The notes under the pieces: model-generated
What the model was told of the DNA's origin: nothing
Seen by the model: only the letters and a program-made list of their open reading frames with translations
The model's database searches: none
In this document: one piece after another, positions 5,229-6,193 of the stretch
Layout of the letters: every line of letters begins with the position of its first letter
Numbering within the stretch: position 1 is the first letter of the stretch
DNA from: Methanomassiliicoccaceae archaeon
GTDB lineage: Archaea; Thermoplasmatota; Thermoplasmata; Methanomassiliicoccales; Methanomethylophilaceae
NCBI GenBank assembly: GCA_009776625.1
Contig: WRNL01000093.1
Coordinates: forward strand, 1-6,193
Direction: 5' to 3'
DNA: 6,193 bases
Made by a program: the position numbers and the translations under genes

Positions 5229-6193
5229 GTGCAGACGACCACCGCGATAGTGTGCCCGAGGAACCCGATCAACGCGGCGTTGCTGACGGAGCTTGAGAAG
5301 GTCACGGGGGGCAGGGTGCTTAAGATAATCGGCAGCGACAGGAAAGCCGATCTTACACGTTACGACAGGGTCATCGTCGTCTACCAGTACTCGGTGTCCT
5401 CCATAAACAAGGACTTCGCCCGGTTCCTCGAGGGCGGCGGTTGCCCGAAGGATGCGGCGCTGGTCGTCGACATCCCGGCGTTCTACATCGACAGCGGGGT
5501 GGACTGGGCGGGAGGGGCGAAGGGCCTGATAGCTTTCTTCTCTTCATGGCGGGGGGAGGCGGAGGCGAGGGTGGCGGTGATGGACTCAGGGGGCGTGAGC
5601 GAGACGCTCCTGGGGAAGTATGCGGAGCGGATGGGGGCCGAGTACCTGGGGGCGTTGAACAGGTCCAACCTGTCGAGGTGCGACGCGGCGGTCGTGTTCG
5701 ACACGAAGATAGGCTTCCATGAGAACATGAGCGCCAGGAGGGCGAACCTGCACATGGCGTCAGGGGCGTTCCTTTTCGCGGTCGGTGCGCTGTCGGTGTA
5801 CGCCATAGCGAATCGGGACATGTACCCCATCATGGCGGCATTGTTCGGACCGGCCCTGGGGTCGCTCCTGTTCTATGTGGGCTACCGCACCAGGAAGTTC
5901 CTCCGATGGAACGGGGGCAACGACGATGCGGAGGCGGTGATAGGGCCGCCCCACACATGGACGTACCCCTACGTGGAACCAGTCGCGAAGAGGGTGTACC
6001 TCGCGTCCTTCCCGCTGATGGTCCTGCCGACGGCCGCCAGCGGGGCCGTGGCGGTTCTATATTTCGCGGAAGAGGGGGGCGGGCTCGGCGCGGGGCCAGT
6101 ATTCATGTTAGCACTGGCGGGTATATCGACAGTCATGGCCCTGCTGACGGTGCTGACGGCGGGAAGGATCCAGGGTCTGTCCGGCGCGGGGGA
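5229..6193 (+). CDS. Flavodoxin-fold-like domain fused to a four-helix membrane domain, 3' end beyond window
   Basis: An open frame with no stop continues from GTG 5229 to the right edge (321 codons visible). Residues 1-160 alternate strands and helices as in flavodoxin-like folds: TTTAIVC (3-9), RVLKII (29-34), YDRVIVVYQYSVSSINKDFARFLE (45-68), ALVVDIPAFYID (77-88) and ARVAVMD (113-119). The YDxVIVxxxYSVxxINKDFxxFL part resembles flavodoxin_5-type domains. The first loop, CPRNPIN, lacks the usual Thr/Ser-rich FMN phosphate loop, so flavin binding is doubtful. Residues about 175-195, 197-219, 255-279 and 287-310 are membrane helices, joined by a polar loop (227-250). The function is unknown. 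ATG 5193 is an in-frame alternative preceded by GGTGGAGG only 2 nt away; GTG 5229 fits the domain start and the TATA spacing better. The gene is divergent from the membrane protein gene. Confidence 0.75.
   Translation, partial: MQTTTAIVCPRNPINAALLTELEKVTGGRVLKIIGSDRKADLTRYDRVIVVYQYSVSSINKDFARFLEGGGCPKDAALVVDIPAFYIDSGVDWAGGAKGLIAFFSSWRGEAEARVAVMDSGGVSETLLGKYAERMGAEYLGALNRSNLSRCDAAVVFDTKIGFHENMSARRANLHMASGAFLFAVGALSVYAIANRDMYPIMAALFGPALGSLLFYVGYRTRKFLRWNGGNDDAEAVIGPPHTWTYPYVEPVAKRVYLASFPLMVLPTAASGAVAVLYFAEEGGGLGAGPVFMLALAGISTVMALLTVLTAGRIQGLSGAG

Overview
The window is archaeal. The evidence is an Orc1/Cdc6 initiator, the archaea-only tRNA-modifying enzyme TiaS, a Ser-His (Sec11-like) signal peptidase, TATA boxes at archaeal spacings, and two copies of a sequence matching the archaeal origin recognition box (ORB). 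High GC in most genes, frequent ATA codons and a mix of leaderless and Shine-Dalgarno-led genes suggest a Thermoplasmata-type euryarchaeon, perhaps one of the Methanomassiliicoccales. That placement is inference; no methanogenesis gene is present to confirm it.

Left part (1-1926, all minus strand): the N-terminus of a bacterial-type acetyl-CoA acetyltransferase running off the left edge; TiaS, which makes agmatidine in tRNA-Ile2 so that AUA can be read; and a 97-residue membrane-anchored protein with a probable OB fold.

Centre (1927-3577): the best candidate for a chromosomal replication origin. It holds an ORB-like element at 1989-2018, a previously easy-to-miss 28-residue membrane peptide gene (2073-2159, minus) with a strong ribosome binding site, an AT-rich divergent promoter region (about 2191-2275) that could serve as the unwinding element, the orc1/cdc6 gene (2302-3531, plus), and a second ORB at 3548-3577. 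The two ORBs match at 29 of 30 positions, are inverted relative to each other, and bracket orc1. The second lies inside the last codons of the signal peptidase gene.

Right part (3534-6193): the signal peptidase (minus, convergent with orc1, 2 bp between stop codons), a multi-spanning membrane protein of unknown function (minus), and divergently from it a flavodoxin-fold-like protein with a four-helix membrane domain (plus), open at the right edge.

The promoters fall into two groups. Acetyltransferase, small peptide and orc1 have a TATA box centred about 47-51 nt before the start codon plus a Shine-Dalgarno sequence. Signal peptidase, the membrane protein and the flavodoxin-like gene have a TATA box about 28-30 nt before a start without a Shine-Dalgarno, which is the geometry of leaderless mRNAs. 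This moves several start codons inward from the longest open frame. No rRNA, tRNA, CRISPR array, insertion sequence or clear intrinsic terminator was seen.
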